NCBI RefSeq assembly: GCF_022346945.1
Contig: NZ_JAKRNI010000027.1
Span: 1 to 40,050 of the forward strand
Source: Microbacterium sp. ACRRU
GTDB taxonomy: Bacteria > Actinomycetota > Actinomycetes > Actinomycetales > Microbacteriaceae
Direction of reading: 5' to 3'
DNA length: 40,050 nt
Positions within the stretch are counted from its first letter, which is position 1, and each line of letters opens with the position of its first letter. A program made the position numbers and the translations under genes. Of this stretch, positions 1 to 8,277 are shown one piece after another. The notes beneath the pieces were generated by a model. It saw only the letters and a list, made by a program, of their open reading frames with translations, searched no databases and was not told where the DNA came from.

Positions 1-44
1 CGCCGGGACCGCGGGCGCGCGTGGGGGCGCGGGGCGTCCGGGGG

Positions 45-104
45 TTGAGTGTCCAAGACACGCGGATGCAGCGGCGCACGCTCCGCGTGTTCTGGACACT
101 GAAC
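45..104. repeat. Dispersed palindrome family 1, copy 1
   Basis: About 60 bp. The left arm GTGTCCAAGACACGCGGATG faces a right arm CCGCGTGTTCTGGACACTGA across a short variable centre. Each arm is itself a small palindrome (GTGTC-NNN-GACAC). Four more copies occur at 10265, 10381, 10487 and 12882. This copy lies upstream of the CCA-adding enzyme gene and may end or follow a gene outside the window. Confidence 0.85.
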
Positions 105-155
105 CGGGGGGATGCCGGGGGAGACACCTCGCCGCGCGGGCGAGGTCGCCCCGGT

Positions 156-161
156 TAGGCT
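156..161 (+). promoter_or_regulatory. -10 box TAGGCT of the cca gene
   Basis: TAGGCT stands 7 nt before the ATG at 169, which places the expected transcription start at or next to the start codon. This is a leaderless arrangement, repeated at 4498, 9236, 19398 and 28212. Confidence 0.5.
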
Positions 162-168
162 CGGAGGC

Positions 169-1596
169 ATGCTGAACATGGCCGACGGTGTCGCGCGCCT
201 CGGCGAGCTCGCCGAGCATCCCGTCGTGGCGACTCTGGCTCGCGTGTTCGCCGATGCCGGGCGCGACCTCGCGATCGTCGGGGGTCCGGTGCGCGACGCG
301 CTGCTCGGACGCACCACCCACGACTTCGACTTCACCACTGACGCACGCCCCGACGAGATCCTGGCGCTGGTCAAGCCCGTCTCCTCCGTGCAGTGGGATG
401 TCGGTCGCGCCTTCGGCACCATCGGCGCCAGAGTGCAGGGCGAGCAGGTCGAGATCACGACCTACCGCGCCGACAGCTACGACGGAGTGACCCGCAAGCC
501 CACGGTCGAGTTCGGCGACACCCTCGAGGCCGACCTCAGCCGCCGCGACTTCACCGTCAACGCCATGGCGCTCCGCGTCCCCGCGCGCACGCTCGTCGAC
601 CCCACAGGAGGGGTCGAAGATCTCCTGGCGCAGCGCCTGCGCACCCCGATCGACCCGGCGGTGAGCTTCGGCGACGACCCCCTGCGCATGCTCCGCGCCG
701 CCCGGTTCTCGTCGCAGCTCGATTTTGCGGTCAACCCCGACACCGTGGATGCCATCGCCGAACTCCGCGGCACGCTCGAGATCGTGAGCCCCGAGCGCGT
801 GCAGGCCGAGCTCGTGCGGCTGCTGCAGACCGACGACCCGGTGCGCGGCATCCGCGTTCTCGTCGAGACCGGGCTGATCGACGAGTTCCTGCCCGAGATC
901 CCCGCTCTGCGGCTCGAGGTCGACGAGCACCACCACCACAAGGACGTCTACGAGCACTCGCTCACGGTGCTGCGCCAAGCCATCGCGCTCGAGAAGCAGC
1001 GGCACCCGGGGGCGGCGCCCGACGTGCCGCTGCGTCTGGCCGCGCTGCTGCACGACATCGGCAAGCCCGCCACCCGTCGCCTGGAGCCGGGCGGGGGCGT
1101 GACCTTCCACCACCACGACGTCAAGGGCGCCCGCATGGCGCGTAAACGCCTGCAGGCGCTGCGGTTCGACGCCGCGACCACGACCGTCGTGTCGCGGCTC
1201 GTCGAGCTGCACCTGCGGTTCTTCGGCTACGCCGAAGGGGCGTGGACGGATGCCGCCGTCCGCCGCTACGTCCGCGACGCCGGTGACGAGCTCGAACGTC
1301 TCCACATCCTCACCCGTGCCGACGTGACCACCCGAAACAAGCGCAAGGCCCAGCGCCTGGCATCCGCCTACGACGACATCGAGGCCCGGATCGTCGCGCT
1401 GCGCGAGCAGGAGGAGATCGACGCGATCCGCCCCGAGCTCGACGGCAACCAGATCCAGGCGCTGCTGGGGCTGAAGCCCGGGCGTGAGGTCGGTGAGGCG
1501 TACCGCTTCCTGCTCGACCTGCGCCTCGACGAGGGCATGCTCGGCGAGGCCGAGGCCGAGAAGCGCCTGCGGGAATGGTGGGCCGCGCGCAGCTGA
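169..1596 (+). CDS. cca: CCA tRNA nucleotidyltransferase
   Basis: Template-independent enzyme that builds or repairs the 3' CCA end of tRNAs. The N-terminal class II nucleotidyltransferase domain shows the GGPVRDALLGR motif followed by the metal-binding DFDF (about residues 38-56). The RRDFTVNAMAL segment near residue 125 is the family's RRD/NAM signature. The C-terminal half carries an HD-type domain (HHHHKDVYEHS and LLHDIGKP), as in the actinobacterial branch. Length is 475 aa, normal for this branch. ATG 169 is chosen because a TAGGCT -10 box lies 7 nt upstream. ATG 178 is an alternative, served by the GGAGG at 163-167. In many actinobacteria this gene sits in the origin-proximal region with murJ and trxB; its left neighbour is outside the window. 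Confidence 0.95.
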   Translation: MLNMADGVARLGELAEHPVVATLARVFADAGRDLAIVGGPVRDALLGRTTHDFDFTTDARPDEILALVKPVSSVQWDVGRAFGTIGARVQGEQVEITTYRADSYDGVTRKPTVEFGDTLEADLSRRDFTVNAMALRVPARTLVDPTGGVEDLLAQRLRTPIDPAVSFGDDPLRMLRAARFSSQLDFAVNPDTVDAIAELRGTLEIVSPERVQAELVRLLQTDDPVRGIRVLVETGLIDEFLPEIPALRLEVDEHHHHKDVYEHSLTVLRQAIALEKQRHPGAAPDVPLRLAALLHDIGKPATRRLEPGGGVTFHHHDVKGARMARKRLQALRFDAATTTVVSRLVELHLRFFGYAEGAWTDAAVRRYVRDAGDELERLHILTRADVTTRNKRKAQRLASAYDDIEARIVALREQEEIDAIRPELDGNQIQALLGLKPGREVGEAYRFLLDLRLDEGMLGEAEAEKRLREWWAARS

Positions 1597-1621
1597 CGCT
1601 GCCGCGCCCGCGCGCGACTCC

Positions 1622-1686
1622 TCCGGGGCCCGGAACGTGCACCGGGGCGGATGTTGATCGCCCCCGTGCACGCATCGCGCCCCGAA
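1622..1686. repeat. Dispersed palindrome family 2, copy A
   Basis: About 65 bp. Inner arms GTGCACCGGGGCG and CGCCCCCGTGCAC are flanked by outer CGGGGCCCG- and GCGCCCCGAA-type arms. It lies in the gap between the convergent cca and alcohol dehydrogenase genes, next to copy B. Confidence 0.75.
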
Positions 1687-1720
1687 CAGGCGAGGTCCGG
1701 CCTCGACGTCCTGGGCGCTG

Positions 1721-1785
1721 GTGGGGCGCGAACCGGCCAATGGGGCGGTCATTGTGCGCCCCGCCGCACGGATCGAGCCCCGAAC
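1721..1785. repeat. Dispersed palindrome family 2, copy B
   Basis: A degenerate copy: GTGGGGCGCGAACCGG, then TGGGGCGGTCATTGTGCGCC and CGCACGGATCGAGCCCCGAA. It shares the outer GGGGCGCGA/CGAGCCCCGAA arms and the central ATTGTGCGCCCC with copy D at 19288. It sits just beyond the 3' end of the alcohol dehydrogenase gene. Confidence 0.65.
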
Positions 1786-1806
1786 GCCCCGGCGCGCACG
1801 CCCCGC

Positions 1807-2841
1807 TTACGGAACGATGACCGCGCGCCCGCGCACCTCGCCGTGGTGGAGGCGCTGGTACGCCTCGACGGCGGAGTCGAAGCCGTAGCGCTCGACGTGC
1901 ACACCGACGGCGCCGCTGCGGGCGAGGTCGAGCACCTCGATGAGCTCGCTGCGCGTGCCCCAGTAGGGCGCACGGACGGCGGCACCCATTGGCGTGGAGA
2001 AGAAGCCGGCGGGAAGGATGCCACCACCGATTCCGACGATATGGATGAAGCTGTCGATCGCGGCGACCTCCCGGGCCAGGTCGATCGTGGGCTGCACGCC
2101 GACGAAGTCGAACACCGCCGCCGCCCCGAGACCGTTCGTCAGCTCACGGATGCGCTCAGCGGCGTGCTCGTCGGAGGTCACCGTGTGGTGAGCACCGACC
2201 TCGCGGGCGAGGGCGAGCTTGTCCTCGCCGAGGTCGACCGCGATGACCGTGACCTGCGAGATGGCCCGCAGGATCTGCACGCCGACGTGTCCCAGTCCGC
2301 CGACGCCGATCACGACAGCCGTCGCACCGGGGTACAGCTTCTCCTTCGCCGAGACGATCGCGTGGTACGGCGTGAGTCCGGCATCCGTCAGCGACACCGT
2401 CTCGACCGGGTCGAGGTCGCGGAGCGGAACGAGGTGGCGAGGGTCGTCGACGATGACGTACTCGGCCATCGCGCCCGGGCTGCCGAGACCGGGAGGGGTG
2501 ATGCCCATCTCGGCGGCATGGGGGCAGTAGTTCTCCGCACCCTTCGCGCACGCGTGGCAGCGGCCGCAGCCCCACGGGCCGTAGATGGCGTACGGGGCAC
2601 CGATCTCGACGCCCTCGACTCCTTCGCCGAGCTCGTCGACGACGCCGGCGCCCTCATGTCCGAGGGTCAGGGGCAGGCCGTACGTGTACTGCTCCTCCGG
2701 GAGGTCCATGACGAACCAGTCCGAGTGGCACAGGCCCGCCGCGGTCACCTTCAGACGTACCTGGCCGGGGCCGGGATGGGGTTCTTCGATCTCGACAACC
2801 TCGGGTCCCTTGCCGATCTCGCGGTACTGAACAGCCTTCAT
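1807..2841 (-). CDS. Zinc-dependent alcohol dehydrogenase
   Basis: Medium-chain dehydrogenase of 344 aa that oxidises primary alcohols to aldehydes with NAD(P)+. Visible features are the catalytic zinc ligands C38 (GLCHSD) and H62-E63 (GHEGAG), the structural zinc loop with C92, C95, C98 and C106 (GCGRCHAC...C), and the Rossmann fingerprint GVGGLGHVG at about 179-187. The ATG at 2841 (MKAVQYREIGKGP) follows an AAAGGGA Shine-Dalgarno; the longer open frame upstream runs through palindrome copy C and is unlikely to be coding. The gene is divergent from the GAF regulator and close to the aldehyde dehydrogenase, so a two-step alcohol-to-acid route is inferred. The exact substrate cannot be read from sequence. 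Confidence 0.93.
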   Translation of the reverse strand: MKAVQYREIGKGPEVVEIEEPHPGPGQVRLKVTAAGLCHSDWFVMDLPEEQYTYGLPLTLGHEGAGVVDELGEGVEGVEIGAPYAIYGPWGCGRCHACAKGAENYCPHAAEMGITPPGLGSPGAMAEYVIVDDPRHLVPLRDLDPVETVSLTDAGLTPYHAIVSAKEKLYPGATAVVIGVGGLGHVGVQILRAISQVTVIAVDLGEDKLALAREVGAHHTVTSDEHAAERIRELTNGLGAAAVFDFVGVQPTIDLAREVAAIDSFIHIVGIGGGILPAGFFSTPMGAAVRAPYWGTRSELIEVLDLARSGAVGVHVERYGFDSAVEAYQRLHHGEVRGRAVIVP

Positions 2842-3008
2842 GGCATCCCTTTCTGTCGGTGGGTGGGTGCTTCCACCGTGCCTCCGAGCTCCCGCGTCGC
2901 AGGCGGGGGTTGACGGCATTTCCGGCGCTTTGAGAACGGGTCTCATCACCGCGGGCGCATGGATGTGGGGATGCCGCGAGCGCCGCCCGGTCAAGTCGTC
3001 CCGGGTGT

Positions 3009-3073
3009 ACCGGGGCACGAAACGTGCACTGGGGCGTCCGAAAACCGCCCCGGTGCACCGAGAGGGCCCCGAC
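3009..3073. repeat. Dispersed palindrome family 2, copy C
   Basis: GTGCACTGGGGCG and CGCCCCGGTGCAC form the inner arms, with CCGGGGCACGAAAC and GAGGGCCCCGA outside. Unlike the other copies it lies between two divergent genes (alcohol dehydrogenase and GAF regulator), so transcription termination cannot be its only role. Confidence 0.75.
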
Positions 3074-3134
3074 GCTCGAGACCGCCCGCCGAGAAGCCGC
3101 GGCCGAACCTGTGCCGCCCTGCCCGCCGCGCACC

Positions 3135-3140
3135 TACACT
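3135..3140 (+). promoter_or_regulatory. Putative -10 box TACACT of the GAF regulator gene
   Basis: TACACT fits the TANNNT -10 pattern and would give a leader of about 25-30 nt ahead of the GTG at 3174. No convincing -35 box was seen. Confidence 0.35.
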
Positions 3141-3173
3141 GGACCCACCTCCGTCACCGCCGATGGGAGTTTC

Positions 3174-4481
3174 GTGTCTTCACCGTGGTCGCGACCCGCC
3201 GTCTCCCCCGAGAACTCGGGGTTGCTCATCGCGCGCGCGCACGACGAACTCCTCGCGGGCAATGAGGATCGCCGGCTCAGTGACGTGCGTCCGCTCGTGC
3301 AGGAATCGTGGCGGCGGTCGTTGGCATCCCTCGTCGGACCCGAAGGGCTGCCCTCGCTCGACCTCGCCTCGGAAGAGCTCGAGGCGTACCGCCGCGCGCA
3401 CCCGCTCGCGAGCGTCATGGACATGGTGCGCGCCTTGCTGCTGCCCGGTTCGGCCGAGGATTCCGGTGTCGTCGTCGCCGTGGGCGATGCAGCCGGGCGG
3501 CTGCTGTGGGTCGAGGGCGACCGCCACATCCGCACGCTCACGGGCGACATGGGTTTCGTCGCGGGGGCGAACTGGGCGGAGGATGCCGTGGGCACCTCCG
3601 CCCCGGGAACGGCCATCGCGCTGGACCGGTCGGTGCAGATCCGCGGCGCGGAGCACTTCAACCGGCTCGTGCAGCCGTGGTCGTGCACCGCGGCCCCGGT
3701 GCACGATCCCGAGACGCGACGTCTGCTCGGCGTGATCGACGTCACGGGAGGCCCCGAGGCCGTGACCCCGCAGGCGCAATTGCTCGTGGATGCCACGGCC
3801 CGGGCGATCGAGAGCGAGATCCTGGTGGGGCGCCTCCGCGCGCGGCAGAATCCGCCGCCGCGTCGACCGAAGCGCTCCCCCGGTACGCGCGCCGTGCTGC
3901 GGATCCTCGGTCGCGACCGGGCCCTTCTCGAAGTGACGGGCGAAGCGGGTGAGACGGTGGTCGAGCTCGGCGCCCGCCATGCCGAGATCCTGCTTTTGCT
4001 CGCCGTGCACCGGGAGGGAATGTCGGCCGAGGCGCTCAGCGAGGCCGTGTACGGCCACCCCGCCACCGAGACGCTGCGCCCGGAGATGGTGCGGCTGCGG
4101 AAGGTGCTCGAGCCCCTCGCACCCGGGCTCGTGCCGGCATCCCGTCCGTACCGACTGCCCGACGGGCTCGAGACCGACGCCCAGCAGGTGCTGTCGCTGC
4201 TCGACCGCGGGGCGCACCGCGTCGCGCTCGCCGCGTACCGCGGGCCGGTGCTTCCGGACTCGGTGGCGCCGGGGGTGGTCGAAGTGCGTGAGTCGGTGCG
4301 GCAGGCGTTGCGCGAAGCCCTTGTCGAAGAGGCCGGCGTCGACGTCTTGCTGGCGTACGCCGACACGGCCGAAGCGCGTGACGACGCTGAACTCCTGCGG
4401 CTGTGCCTCGAGATGCTGCCGCCGCGCTCACCCAAACGCGCCGGGCTCGTCGCGCGGATCGAGCGCCTCGAACAGGACTGA
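3174..4481 (+). CDS. GAF-domain transcriptional regulator with C-terminal winged helix
   Basis: A 435-aa protein. The N-terminal helical part (SGLLIARAHDELLAGN...VRPLVQESWRRS) and the GAF domain (about residues 75-215, with GANWAEDAVGTSAPGTAIAL and CTAAPVHD) match the sensory half of AcoR-like activators. There is no sigma-54 AAA+ domain. Instead residues about 265-340 (ARHAEILLLLAVHREGMSAEALSEAVYG...LRPEMVRLRKVL) look like an OmpR/SARP-type winged helix. GTG 3174 is chosen because GGGAG lies 4 nt upstream. It sits between the alcohol and aldehyde dehydrogenase genes and probably controls one or both; this is inference from position and from similar actinobacterial clusters. Confidence 0.85.
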   Translation: MSSPWSRPAVSPENSGLLIARAHDELLAGNEDRRLSDVRPLVQESWRRSLASLVGPEGLPSLDLASEELEAYRRAHPLASVMDMVRALLLPGSAEDSGVVVAVGDAAGRLLWVEGDRHIRTLTGDMGFVAGANWAEDAVGTSAPGTAIALDRSVQIRGAEHFNRLVQPWSCTAAPVHDPETRRLLGVIDVTGGPEAVTPQAQLLVDATARAIESEILVGRLRARQNPPPRRPKRSPGTRAVLRILGRDRALLEVTGEAGETVVELGARHAEILLLLAVHREGMSAEALSEAVYGHPATETLRPEMVRLRKVLEPLAPGLVPASRPYRLPDGLETDAQQVLSLLDRGAHRVALAAYRGPVLPDSVAPGVVEVRESVRQALREALVEEAGVDVLLAYADTAEARDDAELLRLCLEMLPPRSPKRAGLVARIERLEQD

Positions 4482-4497
4482 TGTCGGAGGCCCTCGT

Positions 4498-4503
4498 TAC
4501 GCT
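4498..4503 (+). promoter_or_regulatory. -10 box TACGCT of the 4510 gene
   Basis: TACGCT is 6 nt from the ATG at 4510, suggesting a leaderless mRNA; no Shine-Dalgarno is present immediately upstream. Confidence 0.45.
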
Positions 4504-4509
4504 GAATCC

Positions 4510-5034
4510 ATGGACGAACAGACGCTCGACATCTTCTCGGCAGCTCGCGCCCGACGCGATGTGGGGCGTATCCGTGAGGCCGTCGCCGAGGTGAAGGCGG
4601 GCGACATCGCCCGCGTGCTCGTCCGGTCGCCGCGCTACGGCCTGTACGCGATCGAGGGAACGGTGCGCATCGGCGTGGGCGGGCAGCCGCTCGTCGGCGA
4701 TGTGATTCTCGCGACCAGCGCCGAGATCCAGCGCATCGACCTCGGCATCCCCGCCCCGACTCCCGCCCTCTCGGCCGACGTGGTCGACCCCTCGACCCTC
4801 CCCCACGGCACGCCTGTGCGCGTCACGTTCGTCACGCCGACGCACCAGACCTTTGCCGTCACCGGGCCCATCACCGCCGGCAACGACCGCTTCCTCCTCG
4901 TCGGCAGCTGGATCGTCGCCGACGACCGCACGATTGCCCCGCGCGTGGTGAGCATCGAGCGCCTCGACGACGTCGACCTGCACGAGGTCAACGTCCCGCC
5001 GCTGCGATCGGTGCTGGCCGACGCCGACGCGTAG
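4510..5034 (+). CDS. Conserved-looking hypothetical protein
   Basis: A 174-aa soluble protein beginning MDEQTLDIFSAARARRDVGRIREAV. No signal peptide, transmembrane segment or known motif is seen. Codon use matches the neighbouring genes. The central part is rich in beta-type segments (RVLVRSPRYGLYAIEGTVRIGVGGQPLVGDVILA). It lies 28 nt after the GAF regulator gene on the same strand but has its own -10 box. Function is unknown; a link to alcohol/aldehyde metabolism rests on position only. Confidence 0.75.
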   Translation: MDEQTLDIFSAARARRDVGRIREAVAEVKAGDIARVLVRSPRYGLYAIEGTVRIGVGGQPLVGDVILATSAEIQRIDLGIPAPTPALSADVVDPSTLPHGTPVRVTFVTPTHQTFAVTGPITAGNDRFLLVGSWIVADDRTIAPRVVSIERLDDVDLHEVNVPPLRSVLADADA

Positions 5035-5042
5035 GGGGTGCG

Positions 5043-5074
5043 GGGATGCCATGGCCTCGGCGCCGTGGCATCCC
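5043..5074 (+). terminator. Hairpin after the 4510 gene
   Basis: GGGATGCCA (5043-5051) pairs with TGGCATCCC (5066-5074). It lies 9 nt after the stop codon. No T-run follows, so it would be a weak intrinsic terminator; it also contains the GGATGCC/GGCATCC signature of this genome. Confidence 0.45.
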
Positions 5075-5180
5075 GTGTTGCGCGACCGTCTCGAACGGAT
5101 GCCGCGGCCTGAGGGTCGTGGCATTCGTCGTTCTGGGGCCCCACGCACGTGGCGCGGCCGCGCCGGGGCCGTGGCCCGTC

Positions 5181-5256
5181 GAGATCACACCCGTTTGCCG
5201 ACATGACCCGTCGTTGAGCGGAATCGGGGGTCATCTCGTACAAACCGGGTGATCTC
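5181..5256. repeat. Nested 76-bp inverted repeat upstream of aldehyde dehydrogenase
   Basis: Outer arms GAGATCACACCCGTTTG (5181-5197) and CAAACCGGGTGATCTC (5241-5256) enclose an inner pair ATGACCC (5203-5209)/GGGTCAT (5228-5234). It lies in the 339-nt gap before the aldehyde dehydrogenase gene. It could be a mobile palindrome of a third type or a control site for that gene. Nothing else was recognised in this gap apart from the hairpin at 5043. Confidence 0.6.
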
Positions 5257-5373
5257 AAGCACCGACCGCGCCCCACACCCCATGCAACCGGATGCAACCT
5301 CCCCCGGCGTACCGTCGGCGCATCGCCGCCCCAAAGGCCGTCGCGGCGTTCATGACCGTCGAAGGAGACACGC

Positions 5374-6924
5374 ATGACCATCGTCGAAGAAGGCGTTTCC
5401 AGCGTCTACGCCGCCCCCGGACAGCGCGGGGCCGTCGCCCAGTACCGCGAACGGTATGGGCATTACATCGGCGGTGAGTGGGTCGAGCCGCACAGCGGCG
5501 AGTACTTCGAAGACATCACCCCCGTCACCGGAAAACCGTTCTGCGAGGTCGCGCGCGGCGACGCCGCCGACATCGATCGGGCGGTGGATGCCGCGTGGAA
5601 GGCGTTCGCATCCTGGAAGAAGACCACGCCCGCCGAGCGCAGCGTCATCCTGAACAAGATCGCCGATCGCATCGAGCAGAACCTCGAGTCCATCGCCGTC
5701 GCCGAGACGTGGGAGAACGGCAAGCCGGTGCGTGAAACGCTCGCCGCCGACATTCCGCTGACCGTCGACCACTTCCGCTACTTCGCCGGGGTGCTCCGGG
5801 CGCAGGAGGGCTCGCTCAGCCAGCTCGACGAGAACACCGTCGCGTACCACTTCAATGAGCCGCTCGGTGTCGTCGGCCAGATCATCCCGTGGAACTTCCC
5901 GATCCTCATGGCCGCGTGGAAGCTCGCTCCGGCACTCGCCGCCGGCAATTGCGTCGTGATCAAGCCGGCGGAGCAGACCCCGGCATCCCTTCTCTTCCTG
6001 TTCGACATCATCGGTGACCTGCTGCCGGCCGGTGTGGTGAACATCGTCAACGGCTTCGGCATCGAGGCGGGGGCACCGCTCGCGCAGCACAAGCGAATCC
6101 GCAAGGTCGCCTTCACGGGTGAGACCACGACGGGTCGCCTGATCATGCAGTACGCGTCGCAGAACCTCATCCCGGTGACGCTCGAGCTCGGGGGCAAGAG
6201 CCCTAACCTCTTCTTCGAGGACGTGGCTCGCGCGACCGACGACGCCTACTACGACAAGGCGCTCGAGGGCTTCACGCTCTTCGCCCTCAACCAGGGCGAG
6301 GTGTGCACGTGCCCCTCGCGGGCGCTGATCCAGCGGTCGATCTACGACCAGTTCCTGGGTGATGGGCTCGCCCGCGTCGGCAAGGTGAAGCAGGGCAACC
6401 CGCTCGACCCCGAGACGATGATCGGCGCGCAGGCCTCGAACGACCAGCTGGAAAAGATCCTGTCGTACATCGAGATCGGCAAGGCCGGCGGCGCGAAGCT
6501 GCTCACCGGCGGTGAGCGGGTCGACCTCGGCGGCGAGCTGTCGGGCGGCTACTACGTGCAGCCGACGGTGTTCGAGGGCACGAACGACATGCGGATCTTC
6601 CAGGAGGAGATCTTCGGCCCGGTGCTCTCGGTCACGTCGTTCGACACCTTCGACGACGCGATCTCGATCGCGAACGACACGCTCTACGGCCTCGGCGCCG
6701 GCGTGTGGAGCCGCAACGGCGACACCGCGTACCGTGCCGGTCGCGCCATCGAGGCCGGACGCGTCTGGACCAACACCTACCACCAGTACCCGGCGCACGC
6801 CGCGTTCGGCGGGTACAAGCAGTCGGGCATCGGTCGCGAGAACCACCTCAAGATGCTCGACCACTACCAGCAGACGAAGAACCTGCTCGTGTCGTACGCC
6901 GAAGGCGCGATGGGCTTCTTCTGA
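5374..6924 (+). CDS. NAD+-dependent aldehyde dehydrogenase (ExaC/acetaldehyde dehydrogenase type)
   Basis: A 516-aa ALDH superfamily enzyme that oxidises an aldehyde to the carboxylate. Visible features are PWNFP (substrate/cofactor pocket), the nucleotide-binding FTGETTTG, the general-base motif LELGGKSPN with E271, and NQGEVCTC with catalytic C311. The EVCTC form is typical of the ExaC/AldA acetaldehyde branch. The start follows GAAGGAG at good spacing. The DUF779 gene downstream is a common partner of this branch, which supports an acetaldehyde or short-chain aldehyde substrate. The gene is preceded by a large nested inverted repeat. Confidence 0.95.
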   Translation: MTIVEEGVSSVYAAPGQRGAVAQYRERYGHYIGGEWVEPHSGEYFEDITPVTGKPFCEVARGDAADIDRAVDAAWKAFASWKKTTPAERSVILNKIADRIEQNLESIAVAETWENGKPVRETLAADIPLTVDHFRYFAGVLRAQEGSLSQLDENTVAYHFNEPLGVVGQIIPWNFPILMAAWKLAPALAAGNCVVIKPAEQTPASLLFLFDIIGDLLPAGVVNIVNGFGIEAGAPLAQHKRIRKVAFTGETTTGRLIMQYASQNLIPVTLELGGKSPNLFFEDVARATDDAYYDKALEGFTLFALNQGEVCTCPSRALIQRSIYDQFLGDGLARVGKVKQGNPLDPETMIGAQASNDQLEKILSYIEIGKAGGAKLLTGGERVDLGGELSGGYYVQPTVFEGTNDMRIFQEEIFGPVLSVTSFDTFDDAISIANDTLYGLGAGVWSRNGDTAYRAGRAIEAGRVWTNTYHQYPAHAAFGGYKQSGIGRENHLKMLDHYQQTKNLLVSYAEGAMGFF

Positions 6925-7022
6925 TCCGCGGAGCCGGGGTCGTGGCGGCGACCCCGGCCCTCGTGACCCCCGGATGCTCTCCGGGGGTCACACCCGTTTT
7001 CGGATTCGAAGGAGAAGAACGT

Positions 7023-7406
7023 ATGCCAGACCTCTCACGCGTGGACGTGACGGATGCCGCGGCCGCGCTGCTGCGCGACCTGACGGCGAAGCACGGCCCG
7101 CTGATGTTCCACCAGTCGGGCGGCTGCTGCGACGGCAGCTCCCCCATGTGTTACCCGGTGGGGATGTTCCTCACCGGCCCCAGCGACGTGCACCTCGGCT
7201 CGATCGACGTCGGCCTCGACGACCCGATCGAGGTCTACATGTCGGAGTCGCAGTTCGAATACTGGAAGTTCACGCACCTCACGATCGACGTCGTGCCGGG
7301 CCGCGGCGCGGGGTTCTCAGTCGAGGGGCCGACCGGGATGCGGTTCCTCGTCCGGTCGCGGATGCTGACCGAGGAGGAGGCGGTGGCGTTCGGGGTGGCA
7401 GTTTAG
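7023..7406 (+). CDS. DUF779 family protein
   Basis: A 127-aa protein with the conserved Cys-rich HQSGGCCDGSSPMCYP segment (C35, C36, C43), possibly a metal site. DUF779 genes are typically found directly downstream of ExaC-type aldehyde dehydrogenases, as here (98 nt gap, GAAGGAGAA Shine-Dalgarno). The biochemical role is not established as far as I know; an accessory function for the aldehyde dehydrogenase is inferred. Confidence 0.92.
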   Translation: MPDLSRVDVTDAAAALLRDLTAKHGPLMFHQSGGCCDGSSPMCYPVGMFLTGPSDVHLGSIDVGLDDPIEVYMSESQFEYWKFTHLTIDVVPGRGAGFSVEGPTGMRFLVRSRMLTEEEAVAFGVAV

Positions 7407-7538
7407 GTGCCCCGATTCTCGTGATCTCTGATCTCGCGACTTTCGGTCGCGCGGAGAGAAGCAACGAATGACGAAGTCCCGCCCGTCGATCGCGGTGGGG
7501 CGGTGATCGATGCGGCCATGCCCTGATGCTGGCCCGGA

Positions 7539-7557
7539 CGCGCGCGCTGCGCGCGCG
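7539..7557. terminator. CG-repeat hairpin between convergent genes
   Basis: CGCGCGC and GCGCGCG arms around a T, in the gap between the DUF779 gene (+) and the lipoprotein gene (-). It could stop transcription from both sides. No T-tract is present, and simple CG repetition could also explain it. Confidence 0.35.
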
Positions 7558-7600
7558 GCGGGATCCTTAGGAGGACGACGTTCGTCGGGGTCGTGATAGA

Positions 7601-8122
7601 TCAGGCCATCTTGATGAGCGAGATGGCGTAGATCGTGGGGTCACCGTCGAGGTCGAGGTCGATCGTCATCCCCGTGCCCGCGATCGACACGTCGAAGGCG
7701 ATCGTCGAGTTGGTGCATGTGGTGGTGGCGGTCGCAGAATCGTCGTCGAGTTCTCCGGCGGACAGCGTGATCGTGCCGCTCCCCCGGCAGGCCAGCTGTG
7801 CCTGATACGTCCCGGCGGGCAGGGTTTCGAACGAGTTGCGTTGATGGGGCGACGTGTTCTGGCTCAGCCAGCCGGCGAGTCGACCGGTCAGCGCGGTGCC
7901 TTCGGACGGCGGCACGGCCGTCTCCGCCCAATCGCTGATCTCATCGACCGGGAGAGGGAGCGAAGCCTCGTCGCTCTGCGCGTCGGACGTGGGTGTCGCC
8001 GAGGCGGTCGAAACTGTCGGAGCCGGAGTGTTCGGCGCCGGCGTCTCGCCCGAGCAGCCCGCGAGACCTAGGGCCGCGAGGATGAGCACGCCCGCGATGG
8101 TGGGTGTTCTGGTCGATGTCAT
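7601..8122 (-). CDS. Putative lipoprotein of unknown function
   Basis: A 173-aa protein. The start MTSTRTPTIAGVLILAALGL is followed by the lipobox LAGC, with the lipidated cysteine at residue 23. A low-complexity Ser/Thr/Pro/Ala linker (about 28-55) comes next, then a globular domain. The latter contains TAVPPSEGTALTGRLAGWLSQ and a beta-rich part (GTYQAQLACRGSGTITLS...IDLDLDGDPTIYAIS) with two or more cysteines that may form a disulphide. ATG 8122 is chosen over a longer frame because of the signal sequence and the GAGGGG upstream. It is expected on the outer face of the membrane. Confidence 0.85.
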   Translation of the reverse strand: MTSTRTPTIAGVLILAALGLAGCSGETPAPNTPAPTVSTASATPTSDAQSDEASLPLPVDEISDWAETAVPPSEGTALTGRLAGWLSQNTSPHQRNSFETLPAGTYQAQLACRGSGTITLSAGELDDDSATATTTCTNSTIAFDVSIAGTGMTIDLDLDGDPTIYAISLIKMA

Positions 8123-8200
8123 CCCTGCGCCCCTCGTCTCACACGGCACGATTGCGCCGCTTCTCGCGTTCCACCGTGCAGGTCGCGGGTGGCAGAGTCA

Positions 8201-8226
8201 CCCCCCCGGCTCTGAGAGCGGGGGGG
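8201..8226 (-). terminator. C7/G7 hairpin after the methyltransferase gene
   Basis: CCCCCCC (8201-8207) and GGGGGGG (8220-8226) bracket GGCTC/GAGC arms with a TGA loop. It lies 51 nt beyond the methyltransferase stop and 79 nt upstream of the lipoprotein start on the same strand, so it probably separates the two units. Confidence 0.55.
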
Positions 8227-8277
8227 ACTTGACTGCGGGGCCGGTCTTTGGCAGCGTTCGGCCGAGGTTTTTGCTGG

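Noticed and set aside
1651..2913. Plus-strand frame opposite the alcohol dehydrogenase
   Set aside because: Antisense shadow; it begins inside palindrome copy A and shows no family features.
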